This document shows, one piece after another, positions 9,885 to 24,542 of a stretch of DNA of 64,000 bases. This DNA comes from Silene latifolia (Eukaryota; Streptophyta; Magnoliopsida; Caryophyllales; Caryophyllaceae): the NCBI RefSeq assembly GCF_048544455.1, contig NC_133532.1:16556948-16620947 (forward strand). Reading direction: 5' to 3'. The notes beneath the pieces were generated by a model. The model was given only the letters and a program-made list of their open reading frames with translations. It was not told the origin of the DNA and searched no databases. The stretch's first letter is position 1; each line of letters begins with the position of its first letter. The position numbers and the translations under genes are program-made.

Positions 9885-12800
9885 ATGCCCGGATCAAGTG
9901 ATGAAGCAAACTTCAACCAACTTCAGAATAGTAATGATCGAATCCTAGCCGCGCTAGCCCAAATGCAATCTACTCAAGAACAAACCTATGATCGCCTTGA
10001 GCTCATCGAAGGCCGTATCTTTGCCGTGGAGGGAAGGTTGCCTCCTCATGAAAGTGAAGTACTACGTGACTCTGACAACGAATCCAAGGATGAAAATCCT
10101 CTCATGGGGATGATTTGTAGGTGAGAAAAGGCTCCAATACCTAGAGGAGCAATTGATGTACCTTAAGGGTGATGACATTTATAGGGAGAACAATCGCAAG
10201 TATGAGGCCGTCAATTCCAAATTACCAACCAACTTTAGTATGACGGATATCCCCAAGTTCAAGGGACACGAGAACCCTTTGAACCACATCCGTGCCTTCA
10301 AGGATTACATGTCTATCAAAGGCATCAAACCCGAGATGTTCCTAAGGATCTTTCCTTCATCTCTTGATACCATCCCAAGGCAATGGTTCTACTCTTTAGA
10401 TCACAAGAAGGTCGCTACTTGGGAAGATGCCGCAATTGAGTTCTCCAAGCAATATGCGGATAATGCCGAGATCCAAGTCAACATGCGTACTCTAGAGGTT
10501 CTTACCCAAAATGACAAAGAAGGATTCACCGACTTCCTAAGTAGGTGGAGGAAGACTAGCACTCAACTAGTGGAACGCCCGGACGAGGCCACTCTTGTGG
10601 AGAAGTTTGTGGATAATCTCAAGCCCATCTATGCCAATCACTTGAGATACCAAAACATCAAGACTTTCAAAGACTTGACCGTACTAGGGACAAGAATTGA
10701 GGATGACATCCGTAAAGGACTCTTGTACAAAACGGTAGGTCAAGGATACCAAGGGTCCACAAGTCGTTCATACGGCTCTACTAGTAAGACCGATGAAGTT
10801 AACCTTCTCGAGCCATCCAAGAAAACCACCCCACCAAGGAAATTCACAAACCTTGGGGACACTTACTCCAACGCTCTAAAGAGGTTAATGAAGCAAGGTA
10901 AACTCCAACCCATTGGACCTACTCCCGAACCCGAAAGGAAGTCCAAGTTTTGGGACGAGAACTCATACTGTGAATACCATAGGGGTAAGGGGCACGACAC
11001 AGAAAAATGCTACAAGTTGAAAAACGTGCTTCTAGACATGATTGAAGATGGTCGACTCCCAATACCACCGGGAGGTAAGCCCAACAACACTCAGAATCCT
11101 CTTGGAGTTCTAGTGATCACAAGTGATGAATCTACCTTAGATTGCTCACACCTCATTTCTCCCATCGAAAATGAAATTCATGCAATCGAGAATGAAGGGC
11201 TCTACTCTACCATCTCCCCTGCCATTTCCGACTTCATCACATGGGCAAGGAGTGTAGATAGACAAGTTTGGGAACTAGAAAACATGGTAACAACCTTACA
11301 CAATCCCAACGCAATACCCGAAGAGCGTGTGCCATTAATCTTCTCTCAAAATGCCACTATGCAAGAAATAATCACCGTGGTTGATAAACTAGTCGATCAA
11401 ATCATACGACTAGAAGATGATATCGTGAGAATGAGGGAACTAGTCATAAAAGTCAATGGGGTTTGGGCCGATGATGATGAGGACGAATATCTCATTGAAA
11501 ACTCTTTAGTCAAGGAAATAGTCCAAAATGGTGAAGACCAAGATGTGGACCACCTAACTCGTTCGGGTCGCCCATATCAAAGCACTACTCAAAACGGTCC
11601 AACCAACGTCATCACACCAAATGACAACGAAGATGACCCCACTGATCATTTGCTCAAGCAATTACAGAAAACAAAGGCTGATATTTCAGTCTGGCAACTA
11701 GTAGCAAGCTCATTCCCACATCGCCAAGCTTTACTGCAAGCTTTGGCCAAGCTAAATGTAGCACATAACTCCACTCCTGAAGATGTAGTCAACTTGGTCT
11801 TCCAAGAATCACCTAAGCTAAGTAATCCTATTACTTTCTCAGACAAAGACTTGCCACCTTTTGGCGCTAGTCACAACCTTGCTCTATACATCACTGTCAT
11901 TTGTCTAAAGAAGAATGTGCCAATGACCTTGGTGGATGATGGCTCCGCGGTCAACATCATACCCCTCAAAACGGCATACAAACTGGGCATGAAAGAGTCG
12001 GATTGGACCCCTACCAATCAAGGTGTGCGTGCATACGACGGTGGACTTGCTAACTTAACCATAGCCACGGGACCAATCGAACGAAAGGTTAGCTTCCAAA
12101 TAGTGGACATTGAAGCTTCATTCAACATACTTCTGGGAAGGCCTTGGATTCATGCTTCCAAAGCGGTAACATCCACCCTTCATCAAAAGATCAAGATCCC
12201 ACTAAACGGCAAAGTAGTGACGATCACTTCGTCACCCATCAAGGCAATAATCGAAAAACAGTCGAACAATCAAGTCCTTGCGGATCCCGTATACGAACTT
12301 GGGGGCTTCCAAAGTGTAAGCGTCATAGAAAGTGAGTTGGCACCCTTATACTATAATCCCTACTCTAACTTGGTGGTCAACCACATACTCAAGTCCCAGG
12401 GATACTTCCCTGGAATGCCTTTGAACCCTATTCGGAAGAATACCTTCACACCATACAAGGAAGGCAACTCAACGAGGATAACACTGGGACTAGGGTACAA
12501 ACCCACAAAGGAGGAGGTTCTCGAAATGCTTGCCCAAGTCCAAAATCGCAAGCACGTAGGAATCCAAATGAGGCCATATCTCCCTACTTTAAATGGATAC
12601 TTTGTTCAAGAAGGAAGTCTAGAACTCTTTCACGGATTTCCCGAACCTTGGCATTATCTCGAGAGGAAGTTAGCCGGAATCGAGATCTTTCACGATTGCT
12701 ACTTCATCCCTCCGGAAACGGTTCCTACCGTCAAAACCTGTCAAGCACCTTGCTTAGACGAACAAGCTGTTAGCCTACTGTTTGGAGAAGATCGATTCGT

Positions 12801-13308
12801 TAGGGCCGCGCAGGATGAGATCATTACTATGATACTTCAAGACGATCGCTTCAACCCCACCGCGTTGATCACAGAAACCGACGCAAGACAGCAGAAAAGG
12901 TGGAGAAAATCTATCAAATGGACCAACAATCAAGAAAGACTCTTCAAGCTCACCACTGGAGAAGGAGAGATGTTCAAAGGAGAACCAGAAGACGATGAGT
13001 TCAAGTCGGAGTCGGAGTCAGAGTCGGAGTCTAGAGAAGTCATTAGAGAGTCTACTCCTGTCGTCGTCCCCACTCCCTTCGTCTCGAGTAGTCACAGTAG
13101 TTCGGGAAATGCCCCAACCACTGTCCCTTTGCCGCCACTGACCATGGATCAGTTGGCTTCTTTGTTTCAACTTTACTCAAATTTTAATATGAATAAATCA
13201 GGTTCTGCTTACTCTTTGTGTTATCTTGAGTGCAATTCTGTTTATGATGATACTGAGGATGACCAAGACCCAGACTCAATCGAAATACCTCCCTACGTAG
13301 CCAAATAA
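9885..13308 (+). pseudogene. E2 gag-protease region
   Basis: The gag begins near 9885 with a short coiled-coil-like N-terminus. The gag domain follows (about 10220-10700, with PRQWFYSL and FTDFLSRWR). Then comes a C-x-x-H-type knuckle (CEYHRGKGHDTEKC, about 10969-11010) and a retropepsin-like protease at about 11860-12160 with LVDDGSAVNIIP and ILLGRPWIH. A long tail is rich in Ser/Glu (SESESES near 13000) and ends with a serine-rich linker. Role: capsid and aspartic protease. Mostly open, with a lesion near the start of the region. Confidence 0.88.
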
Positions 13309-13407
13309 ATACTACAGGAAAGGGAAGGGGGACCAGTAATAGAGGACACCGAACCCATCAACGTAGGAACCGAACTAGAACCCCAAGAACTTAGGATAGG
13401 GACTACC

Positions 13408-15375
13408 TTGAGCTCTACCGAAAGGGCCGATTTCATAGATCTCCTAAATGAATTCAAAGACGTTTTCGCTTGGTCCTACAAAGACATGCCAGGAATCGAC
13501 AGGGATATCGCTGAACATAGGATTCCGATTAAGCCAGGTTTCAAACCTGTGAAGCAGAAGCTTCGACGAATGAGAACAGAATGGGCTCTAAAGATTAAGG
13601 AAGAAGTTGACAAGCAATTCAAAGCCGGGTTCATCAAAGTTTTCGAGTATTCTGACTGGGTAGCTAACATAGTACCCGTACCCAAAAAGGATGAGAGAAT
13701 CCGTGTTTGTGTTGATTTTAGGGACTTAAACAAAGCAAGCCCAAAAGATGACTTCCCTCTAACTCACATCGACATATTGGTAGACAATACTGCTGACCAC
13801 GCATTACTATCCTTCATGGATGGGTATGCGGGTTATAACCAAATCAAGATGGCCATGGAAGATATGCACAAGACCGCATTCGTCACCCAATGGGGAACCT
13901 ACTGCTATACGGTGATGCCGTTCGGATTGATCAATACCGGAGCTACATATCAACGCACCGCAACTACACTCCTACATGACATGATGCATAAAGAAGTTGA
14001 GGTATATGTAGACGACATGATTGTCAAATCTAAGGAAAGAGAGGGACATATCGCGAACCTTCGCAAGTTCTTCGCAAGACTACGAAAGTACAACATGAGG
14101 CTCAATCCTCAGAAATGCACATTTGGGGTAACATCTGATAAACTCCTGGGATACGTTGTTAGCCAACGTGGTATAGAAATAGATCCTTCCAAAATCAAAG
14201 CTCTGATTGAAATGCCACAACCTCAAACAGAAAAAGAAGTCAGAGGATTCCTAGGAAAGGTGCAATACATAAGTCGATTCATATCGAAACTTACAATGAT
14301 TTGTGAGCCTATCTTCAAGAAACTCAAGAAAACAGACCACACCATGTGGGATGACGATTGTCAAAAGGCATTCGACCGGATCAAGGAGATATTGGCTAAA
14401 CCACCAGTGCTCATGCCACCACAACGAGATCAACCTCTTGGTTTATATCTCATAGTAACCGAAACGGCCATGGGTGCCATGCTAGCTCAAACTGTAGGAA
14501 GTGAAGAAAGAGCTATCTACTACCTTAGTAAGAAGTTCTTGGAATACGAGTGCAAATACTCACAACTCGAAAAGACATGCCTCGCTCTTGTGTGGGCAAC
14601 GAAGAAGCTACGCCATCACATGCTTAGCTACTCCGTCAAAATATATTCCAAAATGGATCCAGTCAAATACCTCTTCGAGAAACCCATCCTCAACGGACGT
14701 CTAGCAAGATGGACCTTGATGCTCTCAGAATTCGACCTCAAATACATGCCACTGAAATTTATAAAAGGTCGCGCCGTCGCCGAATTCTTCGCAGAAAATC
14801 CTATCGATGACGCAAAAACCATAGATACTTGGTCATTTCCAGACGAGGATATACTCCAAACTGATGTAGACTCCTGGGACCTGTACTTTGATGGAGCATC
14901 AAACTTAAGAGGATTCGGAATAGGAGTGTTGCTCATTTTCCCGAAGGTGAGCATACACCAATTCTTCGCCAAACTCGACTTCGAGGTGACAAACAATCTT
15001 TGCGAGAATCTACGAAGCTTGTCTCATCGGACTACAAGCGGCAGTAAGCTTAGGCATTAAAAACCTCCGAGTACATGGGGATTCATCGCTAATCATTAAC
15101 CAAGTTACAGGATCTTGGAAAATCCGAAGCGAAAGCCTCGCACCTTATCAGGCTAGGATAGACCAAGTCGCTCAATTCTTTGATCACGTAACCTACCTAC
15201 ACCTACCTCGGGAGGAAAATCAATTTGCAGACGCTCTTGCGAAACTTGCATCATTGATTAATATGCCAGATCACATGGTGGAAATGCCTTTGTGCATCGA
15301 ACGACGGTCAGAGCCGGCTTATGTCCACCAAATCACCGATGAAGAGGAAATCGCACAGGAACCCTGGTTCCAAGT
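13408..15375 (+). pseudogene. E2 reverse transcriptase and RNase H region, cut by E3
   Basis: The reverse transcriptase has the Ty3/gypsy order of motifs: VCVDFRDLNKASPKDDFPL (about 13709), MPFGL (about 13916) and the catalytic YVDDMIVKSK (about 14005). RNase H follows from about 14440, with a further Tat-type RNase H-like portion (LYFDGAS) near 14880. Coding similarity continues to the CAAGT duplication, where E3 begins. It is interrupted by E3 and carries other damage. Confidence 0.88.
15371..15375. repeat. Target site duplication of E3, left (CAAGT)
   Basis: CAAGT precedes the left E3 LTR and recurs at 25250-25254, directly after the right LTR. Confidence 0.92.
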
Positions 15376-16062
15376 TGTTTTAGCAGGATTTTCCTGGATG
15401 GATCCGGCCTGATTAGTGAGTAATTTGGGTATCTAGTTCTATAAGTTTGATAAGTTGTGCTTGGATAATCAGGAAAGACTAGGAGAAAAGAATAGTGTTT
15501 ATATTATTTTGATAAGCTGAATACAAATTTTGTTTAAGTAAGTGAATGTACGTAAAATGATGAAAAGATAAGTAATAGAATAGTTTCACACTAATGAATA
15601 ATCAATATCTTTGCCAATGCCAGAATTACAATATTTATAATCATAAAAACGAACGTTGTACTGGTCTTCAATGCCCTCCCCTTTTGTAGGAGCTGTTACC
15701 GGATTAATAGGACATATTCCCTCTTAATCCGGTTGACTCGTTCCTATTTGATTGATCCTTAACTTCTTCTTTCTTTGCACGTCCAGGTTCATGGGCAATA
15801 TGGTTTTATAATTAGACTTAGTCTTCCTTGAGGATAGGGCACGAATATATATCTTTACATAACCGTTTTGCTTCTTCCTCAGCTTAATTTAGCCTGCTTT
15901 AATACTCTGCCAGGCTACTCTGTACTTACCATCAGGCTTCTCTTGTAAGATAAGGCAGCTTGATTGCAATAACAGCTAGAATTGTCCGGTCTTCATCTTC
16001 TTCAGTCAGCCTTGTGAGGTCAGGCCAGGTTATGGTCAGGCCAGGCTAATTTGGGCCTAACA
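15376..16062 (-). repeat. E3 3' LTR
   Basis: Plus-strand ends TGTTTTAGCAGG and GGGCCTAACA. Same length as the right copy with three mismatches. A polypurine tract (minus strand, AAGGGGCAAT) abuts it at 16063. Confidence 0.95.
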
Positions 16063-16422
16063 ATTGCCCCTTGACATTTTACCGTCTTGGATCGGGGGGG
16101 GGTGAGATGTCAACTTTCTTGGGTTGAATAATAAAGAGAATTATACTTAATCAATGACTCTTAGACTCCTAGTTACCGTTGAACACTGTAACGGCTAGGT
16201 GATGTCATGCTGAGAGTTTTGCAATTTCTAGGGTTTTCATACCGTTATACATCTTCTATAAATACGGCATTTGGGACGAATTTATTTTCCACCAATTTTC
16301 TTCCACTTTCTTTGCTAAATTTCTCTCTAGAATTCTTCCCTATTTCTCCCGAGTTCTTCTCTTGTCAACTTACAATTATTCAACAATTAACATTCATTAC
16401 AGTAGATCAAAAAATAAAGGAT

Positions 16423-17862
16423 ATGGGAGCCAAAAAACGTTGTTCCCAGGAAAACCGCCGCACCTCGAAGGGCTGCGAGCTCGAACCCTCGGATGTTCGG
16501 GAGGAAGAGGTGAGGGAAATTGATCCTCCTGCTCGTGCTGTGGCTTTTAAGTACCAGGATTCTATTTTCACTGCCCTTCAATCTCTGGATTCTTCTTTTC
16601 CTGAGGAAAACTTACTAAAAACGAACTATGACAAGATTCTAAGGGAGAAGAAAATAATTCCTGAGTCAACTGAGGTATGGATTCCTGAGTCTTGTCAAGT
16701 CAGGGCTAATTGGGTGTCACCTGGCTGGTTCTGTATTTTTGAATGGGCGTTCAAAGCAGGCTGTAAGTTACCTTTTACTCCCTTAATGATTGACACCATT
16801 CGTGTTATGGAGGTATCACCTTTTCAGATTATGCCAATGGTTTGGAAACTTGTCCATTCTATTAAAAATTTATGTGCTAAGCACAATCTTGTAATTACTA
16901 TTAATGATATCAAGGCAGTATATCACATGAAAAATCCTGTTGACGGTCGTTTTAATTTGAGAATCAAGTCAAAAATGTCTCCATTAATCACTAACCTGGA
17001 TTCTGGAGATGATAAAAGTTGGGCAAAGACTTTCATGTTTGTCCGGACTGAGACTCTGGGATCAGGCTTTGATTATCTGAGATATCCTCCCTTGGAGAGT
17101 GGTAGGTTCCCTGTACTTTTTATTTTGCAATATATATTACATGAGATTAATGGATTTTGATTCTTACCTGTGTAATTTTGACGGTTTTTGCAGCTCCTGA
17201 CTGGAGTTTTGATCCTCTTGATGAGGAAGCTATTTCCAGGATAGAGGCTTTCCTTGCTATTTCTGAGGAAGAGAGGACCTGGCCAGCTAGTTTGGGCAGG
17301 GAATTGTTGCCCCGGTATATGAAGACCAAGCTGACTGGGGTTAGAGTACCCAAAGGCAAGCCTAGTTCCACTGCTCTTTCCTGTATGTCTTCTGTATGTC
17401 TTTATATTAACTGTTATCTTCTTGTCATTTCTCGTTTGATACTCACGTATATTTTTTATATATTCAGTATTTAGGTCTTCTGCTAGGTTGGCCAGCTTTT
17501 CTGCAAAGGATTTGAAGGTTGGGGTGGCTAGGATTGCGAAGTCCAAGAGCCGGGAGGCTAGTGGGAGTGACAAAACGCTTGATATCCTGGTTTCTGGTGT
17601 TCAGCCTCCTCAAGATCCACCCAGGGTAGCGTCACCGGAGATCGTCCAGGCTCAGAAAAGAAAGAGGGAAGATGTTATCCTGGAAGAGGAGGAAGGGGAG
17701 AGAGAGCCTATCCAGGCTCAGCCAATCAGGAGTATAAGGCAAGTGCCTGCTAGGATAGATGAGTTTTCTGCAAAGATGAGCGACCAGCTATTGTCTGCTA
17801 GTACCCTTGAGTCGTCTACCGAGTGGTTTCTATTCGACTTCTCTTGTAACAAGGGTCTTTGA
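16423..17862 (+). CDS. E3 antisense accessory gene, putative gypsy-type transposon domain
   Basis: Three open exons join in phase with consensus splice sites: about 16423-17101 (donor GTAGG), 17194-17382 (acceptor TTTTTGCAG, donor GTATGT) and 17468 onward (acceptor TATTCAG). The first exon has a block such as PGWFCIFEWAFKAGCKLPF, then PFQIMPMVWKLV and IKNLC. This resembles the 'putative gypsy type transposon' (Transposase_28) domain common in plant retroelement accessory proteins. The third exon is basic and then acidic (KRKREDVILEEEEGERE). Further exons may lie at 17900-18500. It runs opposite to gag-pol. Its function is unknown. I chose the ATG at 16423 because the open frame upstream lacks similarity. 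Confidence 0.6.
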
Positions 17863-19184
17863 ACTTGCTTCCCGTGCTAGGGAGGTTAGTTGTAAAGGGA
17901 TATTTTTAATTGTTCATGTGCTTTTTGTTTTGCCTTGTATTTGGCTGATTGATTTTATATATATATAGGGATTGGATGCCGGGTTGGCTACGCTTGTCGC
18001 TTAGGGATGCCAGGCCGGGGTTTCTAGTTTGGAGGAAAACTGGATAAACTTAACCGTGACTCGCATACATCCGGGGTAATGAAGTAGTACTTCAATCTCG
18101 GTTGGGGGCGACCAGGAGGCTACTGTGGTCGCTATAGTTTGTGAGGTGGCTGCAAAAAAATGCCGAGAAGGATGTCGGCAAGAGTTGGAGGCCGAGAAGC
18201 AGGCAATGCGGGATCGTTGAGAAAGAATGAGGAGCTTCTTGCTTTGAAAAGGAATTGGTGGAGGCGAGGTTAGGCGATCCGCTTTCAAGACTTCTTCGGG
18301 AAAGGCCGGGTCGATGCTATGAGGGATCCGGAGCCCGACCGGGCAGTGGAATCCGGACCGGGATGAGATAGCTTTGGACGCTCGTATCTCCGATTTGGCC
18401 AGTATGGGTCAAGAAGAAGAAGTGGATTCTCCTCCTTCCAAGGCAAAGTCGATGACCAGGAAATGGCGGATGGTTGTGAGTCGGTCCACGGCTCAAAGAT
18501 AACTTAGTTTTGTTTTTCTTTTAGGTTTTGGTCTATCCAGGGGGAATGTCCCCTGTAATGAATATTTAGAGACATTTTTGGCCCATCCAGGGGGATGTCC
18601 CTGGAATGGATGGTTATTAGGTGTGTGGTAGGGCCAATTATTTTGGATGAATAAATATTTGGTCTTTGTTTGTTTATTTTTGTGTTCTGACAAGGTACTT
18701 TTGTGATGTTGGATGTGTCTTGGATCGACCAGTTTTTGACTGGATCGGGCCGCCAGGTCTTGGATCCGCCAGTCTTTATTGTATGTTATGGGTGGGGTTG
18801 TTGCACGTGCCTGGAGGGCTTACGTCCCTGCTGTCTGGAGGGCTTATGACCCATCTATGTTATACAAGTCGGGAAGGAGTTTTCCAGATTTGTATGTTTA
18901 AGTGGAGCTCAATATTTAAGGCTGTTTTTGCAATCGAAATTTGGATATCGTTGGATATTTGATGGGGTGGCCCCCAATCTTTAAGATTTGTTTTAAAAAT
19001 GCAATATGTAAAACAAGTATTGAAGATTTCACTAAGTAAATATGAGAACATAGATAAGTACTTGGGCACATAATTTGAAGAAATCATATACGGCATTTAT
19101 TCATATAATTGCAAGTATCATACATGTAGTTTCCAGGCAAGAAATGTCAAGGTGAAGAATTATACCTGGCTTGAGAGATGTATT
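17863..19184. other. E3 region between antisense gene and integrase
   Basis: Degraded sequence with short plus-strand segments that could be later exons of the antisense gene (about 18000-18500, with Glu/Lys-rich reading). A spacer without clear coding follows to the end of the integrase. Confidence 0.4.
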
Positions 19185-22100
19185 TTATATGTGAAATAGT
19201 TTTAAATGTGCAATATTCCAGGCTCTTGGGATCATTTCGCCGTCCAGGGTTTGTAATCTATAAGCTCCCTGGCCGACTATTGAATCAATCAGATAGGGAC
19301 CTTCCCAGGTTGGGGCCAATTTGCCAGCATTCTTTTCTTTTGTGTTTTGGAATACTTTCCTGAGGACAAGATCTCCTACTCTGAATACCCTGGCTTTGAC
19401 AGATCTTGTTGTAGCTTTTCGCAACTCTTTTTTGATATCTTCGCTAATCGATGCCCTTTGCATCTCTTAGCTCTTCTGTTAAGTCCAGGCTATCCTCCAT
19501 TAGAGGTATATTGTTTGTTATTGTGTTCAGGCTACATCTGGCTGATGGAATGTCCACCTCAGCCGGGATTATCGCTTCACATCCATAGACCAAGGAGTAG
19601 GGGTTTGGCCGGTGGATGTTTTAGGCGTGGTTCTATCGCCCAAAGGACCAGGGGGAGCTCTTCAGCCCATCTGCCTTTTCTTCTTTCCAGCTTTTTCTTT
19701 ATGCAGCTGATTACCACCTTGTTACTGGATTCTGCCTGACCATTAGCTTTTGGATATCCTGGTGTGGATGTTACCAGATTGATGTTCCATTGAGCACAGA
19801 AGGCTGCTGTTCTTTTTCCTACAAATTGCGTGCCATTGTCGCATACTATTTCAGAGGGGATGCCATATCTACATATGATGTTGTGTTTGATGAATGCTAT
19901 GACGTCCTTCTCCTTAACTTGCCTGTATGATTCAGCTTCTATCCACTTGGAGAAGTAATCGGTCATTGCTAGCATGAAAACTTTCTGTCCGGGTGCTTGA
20001 GGTAGTTTTCCTACTATATCCATGCCCCACTTCATAAATGGCCAGGGTGCGGATATGGAATGTAGTTCCTCAGATGGCTGATGGATATATGGTCCGTGAA
20101 TCTGACAAGCTTTGCATTTAGAGTGAAATCCGGCAATCAGCTCTCAAGGTAGGCCAATAATATCCTGTTCTAAGTACTTTGCTTGCCAGGCTTCTTCCAC
20201 CTTTATGATTTCCACAGTATCCTTCATGGATTTCTGATAATATCTGCTCAGCTTCTTGTGGTTCCAGGCATCTGAGGTACGGCCCGGCCTGCGATTTCTT
20301 AAAAAGCACGTTGTCAATAATAGTATATGAAGCAGCTTTTATTTTTAGTGCTTTGGCATCTTGCTTGTTTAGGGGAAGAATTCCTTGTTGTAGCCAATCA
20401 TAGTAGGGTTTTGTCCAAGAATTGGCAATATAAATTGGGAAGCTTTCATTTTGTTTATTTATTGCAGGTTCTAGTAAATGTACAATGGGTATTTTGTCGA
20501 AGTCTAGGGGACTGAAGTTGGATCCTAGGCCGGCTAGAGCATCGGCCTGGGTATTCAAATCCCTGGGAATTTGGTCAATATTAAAATTGCGAAATTTTGA
20601 TTTTAACATTTGAACAACATCCAAATAAAGCATCATCTTTGAGTCTTTAGCTGTATATATCCCATTTACTTGATTTGAAATAAGGAGGGAATCGATCGTA
20701 CCTTTAGGTTTTGTACACCTGTGTCAATACATACCTTTAGTCCAAGCTATTAGGGCTTCGTATTCTCGCTTCATTGTTGGTGGCTTCAAATGCACACTTA
20801 TAGCCTGTACTATCTTATCCCCTGTGGCGATTTTAGTACTACCCCAGTGCCCGTGCCCCTCATGTTGGCTGCACCGTCGACAAATAGGGTCCATTCTAGG
20901 TCTGCCTGGTCGCTGGTCAGTTTATTTACTTCTTTTATTAGGTCGGGTTCTAGGGTTGGACTAAAATCAGCCACAAAGTCTGCTAGTGCTTGTGACTTAA
21001 TTGTTGTTCTTGGTTCAAATGTTATGTTGTATGTGCTTAGCTGTACTGACCATTTACACATTCGTCCAGGATAATTCGGCTTCCTAAGTACTGATTTGAT
21101 AGGAAGATTGGTTCGACTATTATAGGGTGACTTTCAAAGTATGGTCTTAATTTTGTGCAACTCATGATTAAAGCTAAAACATATTTTTCAAGCAGGCCAT
21201 ACCCGATCTCTCGCATCCATAGACTTTTACTTACATAATAGACGGGGTCTTTGTTGTCCGTCCGCTTCTTTGACCAAGACCGCATGACGACAATGTTTTG
21301 TGATGGATCGATGTGTATACTGTCAGGGGCTCATCTTTGATCGGTTTTGCCAGCAGGGGAGGAGAGGATAGATATATCTTTAGGTCTTCAAAGGCGGTCT
21401 GATGATCAGGGGTCCATTAAAAGTCCTTGTTTTTCCTTAGTAGGTTATAGAATGATTTGCACCTCTCTGATGATCTTGAAATGAACCTGTTCAGGGCCGC
21501 TATTCTTCCAGTCAGTTTTTGTATGTCTTTGACTGTCTTTGGTGGTTCTAGCTCCAGAATAGCTTTGATCTGTTCAGGGCTGGCTTCTATTCCTCTTTTT
21601 GTCACCATGTAGCCCAGAATTTGCCCGCCGAGACTCAAGTGGCATTTTTGTGGGTTGAGCTTCATATTGAATTTCTCCAGTATTTGAAAGGCTACTTCCA
21701 GGTCTTTGACGTGGTCTTCTGCCTTTTTTGACTTGACTACCATGTCATCTATATAGACTTCCATGGTGTCTCCTATCTGGTCTTTGAACATCATGTTGAC
21801 TAGCCTTTGGTAGGTTGCACCGCATTTTTAATCCAAAGGGCATAGCAAGATAACAATATATACCTCTTTCGGTGATGAAAGTCTGTGCTTTCCTGGTCTC
21901 ATTGGATGCATTTTTATCCGATTGAACATTTGGAGGAATCCATGAATGTTAACATTTCGTGGCCTGCAGTGGCATCTACCATTGCATCGATGTGTGGCAG
22001 GGGAAATGGATCTTTTGGGCAGGCTTTGTTTAAGTCGGTGTAGTCTACACAGACTCTCCATTTGCCATTTTTCTTTTGGACGACTACTACGTTTGCAAGC

Positions 22101-24354
22101 CGTCGGGTACATTACTTCCTGATCATTCCCATGTCTAGTAGCTTGTCAACTTCTTGGTTGATGATTTCATGCCTCTCTGCAGCGAATTTTCTTCTCTTTT
22201 CAGACAAACGGGCTTAAAGGATTTGTCAATATTTAACTTATGAGTAATAACATCAGCATCTATACCAGTCATATCAAAATGTGACCAAGCAAAACAAGAC
22301 ATTTTAGTTTTGAGAAAGCTGACCAGATTTGGTCTGATTGAGTCGGGTGCATCTGACCCTACAAGTACTTTCCTGTCAGGGAATTCTGGGTCTAATGTGA
22401 CTTCTCCTGTTTCCATCTGTGATTGTGCTATATATTCTTCCCCGACAGGTGACTTTAATTGCTATGCAAGGGACTTACCTGACTTTGAGGGTTTCAAAGC
22501 CCGAGTGTAACATTCCCGAGCCGTCCTATGTTCTCCTCTCGATGGTGGTTATCCCCATTCTCGTTGGAATTTTCACATATTGATGGTATGTTGATGGGAT
22601 TGCTTTGACATTGTGGATCCATGGTCTGCCCAGGATTACATTATACGAGGATAGGCAATCCATTACTCCAAATCTTTCATATGAAGCCACGCCTTCCACA
22701 TAGGTTGGCAGGCTGATTTCTCCCAAGGTGTTCTTTGTTTCTCCACCGAATCCAACCAGACGCCGGATTTCTTGATGATCTTTCCTTCGTCTATCTTCAT
22801 AGCTTTAAGGACGTCAAGCATCACCAGGTTGATTGAATTGCCTCCGTCTATCAGGATTCTTGATACCTTTGCTGTACCAATTTGCATGGTGATTACCAGG
22901 CTGTCATGGTGTAGATCTGATATTCCCTGCAGGTCCGAGTCATCAAAGGTAATAGCGGGCAATGACTTGGGTCTGGAAGGAGGTTGAAGTCTGGATTCCC
23001 TGGATATTCTTTTGGCGGTGAGCTGGTCGGCCACAGATTTTCGATCCTCCATTTATGAATTTGACTTCATAGATAGGGGGAGGAGGAGGAGGGTCTCTTT
23101 TGTTTCTCGGATCTCTCTTGTTTTGTCCTTCATCTTTATTCTTTGGCCGTTGGATTAAATCCTTCAAGAAACCTTTCTTGAGGAGATATGCCACCTGTTT
23201 CTTGAGCTGGATGCATTTTTTCGTGGTGTGTCCGATATCCCGATGGAAGTCACACCATCTCGTTGGGTCTTTCCCGGGATTGTCGATTTCTTGGGCCATC
23301 CGACCGTGTCTCCCAGGCTTTCCAGCGTTTAATTAATCCTGCAGTATTAATAGAGAAGTTATATTCAGAAATAGTTGGTAAGCTAGAAAGGTTACCTTTG
23401 TGTTCTTGTGCCATGTTGACTTCAGATCTTTCAGGCCTGGAATAGGGTCTTTGATCTAGGGTTGCCTCCTTTCTCGGTAGGAGCTTTTTCTGTTAGTGTG
23501 TCCATAGACTTGTTTTTCTCCAGGATGAGTTCGTTCAAGTTGAGATCTTCTTCTAACTCGACATGCCATAAGGCGATGGACTGAACAAAGTGGCAAAGGT
23601 TGGGCATGCTTTCTTGGTCGTCCGCATAGATGTCACCGTCAGCAGGACTCCTTGTCAAGGCTTCTACCGCTGTTTCTTCATCACACTGGGAATGGCCACC
23701 TTTTCTTTGACAAATCTGGCCAGAAATTTTTTAAGAGATTCTTCAGGAAGTTGCTTTACCCGAACAGCAGTTCTCGGGTCTCTTGGCCATATCTCTCTTC
23801 GCTCGCGAATTGTTGATTGAAGGCATTGATTAATTCTGCAAAATTCTTGATACCTCCATTTGGGAGATTGATGAACCATTGTAATGTTTGCTCCGGTCGG
23901 GTTGTACCAAAGCCTTTGCACATGCGGACTTGCTCGAGTTCACTGGGTATTGAGGCAAACCAACATTTTTTGTTTGAATATGGCAACATGATTTTGTGAA
24001 TCGGAGGTTCCATCATAAGTTCTCATGGATATAACAAGAAATTTCTTGGGAGATCAATCTTTGCAATTTCATCCGCAAAGGGTGAATCGCAAAGTCATTA
24101 ACTTCTACTTCACCACGGTGGTCCGGCACTCCGGGTATATTTTCTATTTTGTTGTGGAGTTTTTGGATTTCCTGAAGCATAGCCATCATTATTGCTGCTT
24201 CAGTTTTGTTTGTCTCATCATTGGGAATGGTTGGGGTGTCGGATAATGTATCCTTCTCCGGGGTTCCAAAATTAGAAAAGTCAATGTTTTTGATAATGGA
24301 TGAGAATGGGGTTCTGGTTCGAATGGTCTTGGAGCCCGAAGCCCGATTTTCCAA
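19185..24354 (-). pseudogene. E3 gag-pol region
   Basis: Order on the minus strand: gag from about 24354, with CDFHRDIGHTTKKC knuckle near 23250. Then protease with LIDGGNSINLVML near 22840, reverse transcriptase about 22400-21450 with YIDDMVVKSK near 21750, and RNase H about 21280-20500. The last is integrase from about 20250, with WGMDIVGKL and VCDNGTQFVGKRT, ending in a C-terminal EGPYLIDSI segment near 19250. All the domains are recognisable but the region is broken in many places, about ten or more. Confidence 0.88.
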
Positions 24355-24542
24355 TTTCTTCTTGAGTTAGACTCGATTCCTTGACCTATTGATTTTGCTT
24401 CCTGGCCGCCTTCTCTTGGATTGTTTCCAATTCTTTGATCTTGGCCAGGGCAGCCGCTAATTGTTGTTCTGCGGTGAGTTCCACCATTTTTGTGTGTGAA
24501 TATTAAATGATAAAGGGAATTTTATTGGTTGAAGAACTAGAT